Source of the DNA: G963664935 sp963664935
GTDB taxonomy: Bacteria; Pseudomonadota; Gammaproteobacteria; Methylococcales; G963664935
Length of the DNA: 64,000 bases
Assembly: GCA_963664935.2 (NCBI GenBank)
Contig: CAXXSE010000007.1
Coordinates: forward strand, 1,922,001 to 1,986,000
Direction of reading: 5' to 3'
Part shown: piece after piece, positions 63,138-64,000 of the stretch
Position numbering within the stretch: the first letter of the stretch is position 1
Layout: every line of letters starts with the position of its first letter
Notes under the pieces: generated by a model
Told to the model about the DNA's origin: nothing
The model's database searches: none
The model's input: the letters and a program-made list of their open reading frames with translations, nothing else
Position numbers and translations under genes: made by a program

Positions 63138-63743
63138 TTATTTTATTTTATCTTTTATACCTATTACACCTAGCGTTTGACTGGTATCGTTAACATTTAA
63201 TTCAGATACGGCCTCCAACGCATTCAATACATTTGTTGTTCTATGAAAACGAAGTAGAAACACAATTGACTCTAATTCACCAATATCATCCTTGCTATTT
63301 TTAATAATATCTAGAAGAATTTGGTTAGCCTTATCACCTCGTATGCCGGCCAACGCTGCTGCTGCATTGCGGCGTAAATCTCTTTGGTCCTTTTCGAGAG
63401 CATCCTTATAGACTTGATAGAGCAAGTCGTCGCTGCCTGGCTCGCCAAGCAGCCCTAGTGCCATCGCAGAAATTTTTCGATAATATTCGTTATGACGTGA
63501 ACGCTTTAAGATTTTTTTCCAAAAGTCCACTAACCTCTTGTCCTCCATTTTGCTCAATGCGAAAAGGGCGGTCATCCCATAAGAATAACAGTTTTCTTCT
63601 GCGATCAGCTTGAGCACTTCAAGATGATCTGGGTCTTGTACATGAGCATATGTTGTTTGTAATAAATGTTCCGGTGTACAATTTATTTTTGACGCATCGC
63701 CACAAACTTTCTCGGTTATTTGCTTTAATTCATCCGGTGTCAT
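63138..63743 (-). CDS. HEAT-repeat (PBS-lyase-like) protein of unknown role
   Basis: A 201-residue soluble, mostly helical protein. The units AMALGLLGEPGSDDLLYQVY, RRNAAAALAGIRGDKANQIL and SIVFLLRFHRTTNVLNALEA are HEAT-like repeats with the A-x-x-A-L-x-x-L pattern. Such proteins are protein-binding scaffolds. Start at ATG 63743 with TGAGGGATTAAT upstream. Neighbours give no clue; the window edge is close. Its AT-rich surroundings resemble the intergenic DNA around it more than the core genes at 24-31 kb. Confidence 0.65.
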   Translation of the reverse strand: MTPDELKQITEKVCGDASKINCTPEHLLQTTYAHVQDPDHLEVLKLIAEENCYSYGMTALFALSKMEDKRLVDFWKKILKRSRHNEYYRKISAMALGLLGEPGSDDLLYQVYKDALEKDQRDLRRNAAAALAGIRGDKANQILLDIIKNSKDDIGELESIVFLLRFHRTTNVLNALEAVSELNVNDTSQTLGVIGIKDKIK

Positions 63744-64000
63744 ATTAATCCCTCACTTTATTTGAAAGTTTTAACAAAAAATGATCTATCCCCATGAAGT
63801 CTTCCGACCCGATCAGGTACTCAAATGCCTTCATTAACTTGTTAACCACCTCGCCCTAGAAGAATTGCTTTTACTAACGGCAGTAAACCGATACTTTTCA
63901 CGGTATATTCGTTACTACCAATGACGATGGCAACATCTGAATATCACAGTCACCCTAAACATTATCCGATATCCTGTCGAGTAAAAACGACCGATAAACC

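Noticed and set aside
1..64000. tRNA or rRNA genes
   Set aside because: No stretch with the conserved T-loop and anticodon stem pattern, or rRNA sequence, was found by reading either strand.

Overview
The window looks like a chromosomal segment of an uncultivated or poorly sampled gammaproteobacterium. The gene orders ygfB-pepP-ubiH-ubiI and zapB-like-zapA, together with the mlaF/mlaE/mlaD phospholipid transporter, hldE and the FimV-like and LbtU-like proteins, are typical of Gammaproteobacteria. The malate-CoA ligase plus malyl-CoA lyase block (mtkB-mtkA-mcl) is best known from serine-cycle and other malyl-CoA organisms. I cannot assign a genus. The DNA is littered with insertion sequences, short non-autonomous elements and broken genes.

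Layout. 1-1802: mla transporter operon (minus strand). 2180-6005: a GT4 glycosyltransferase and a GH130 glycosidase/phosphorylase gene split exactly by an insertion sequence. 6088-13359: accessory region with short inverted-repeat elements, an IS4-type element, a tyrosine-recombinase remnant, a decayed c-type cytochrome gene and a second copy of the first insertion sequence. 13360-16806: orphan type I methyltransferase hsdM with a truncated KilA-N gene, then remnants of an exopolysaccharide tyrosine autokinase and a P-loop ATPase. 16870-24150: pgi-glk, followed by a five-gene MglA-like GTPase/roadblock module and a 5'-nucleotidase. 24183-31494: housekeeping genes (alkB-like, gor, zapA, zapB-like; ygfB, pepP, ubiH, ubiI). 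31536-35370: a two-gene P-loop ATPase plus TPR module carrying eleven near-identical 144-bp repeats. 35618-44363: surface-polysaccharide genes (pyruvyltransferase-like, glycosyltransferases, SAM methyltransferases, NodU-type carbamoyltransferase). 44450-50552: a two-component system, an LbtU-like porin and several broken secreted-protein genes. 50697-52169: hldE. 52374-57652: two succinyl-CoA-ligase-type gene pairs flanking a malyl-CoA lyase gene. 58246-64000: a secreted protein, decayed toxin/antitoxin and ATPase loci, a HAD phosphatase and a HEAT-repeat protein.

Two features stand out. First, the ATPase/TPR pair is the best candidate for an undescribed conflict or signalling system: the genes overlap, the ATPase looks like a STAND-type switch, and the TPR array is freshly amplified. 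Second, at least four families of short inverted-repeat elements occur, and their termini supply the stop codons of mlaF, alkB, mcl, hldE and a GT2 gene. Several genes carry single-base frameshifts or in-frame amber codons. These could be genuine decay or consensus-sequence errors, and the window alone cannot decide between them.
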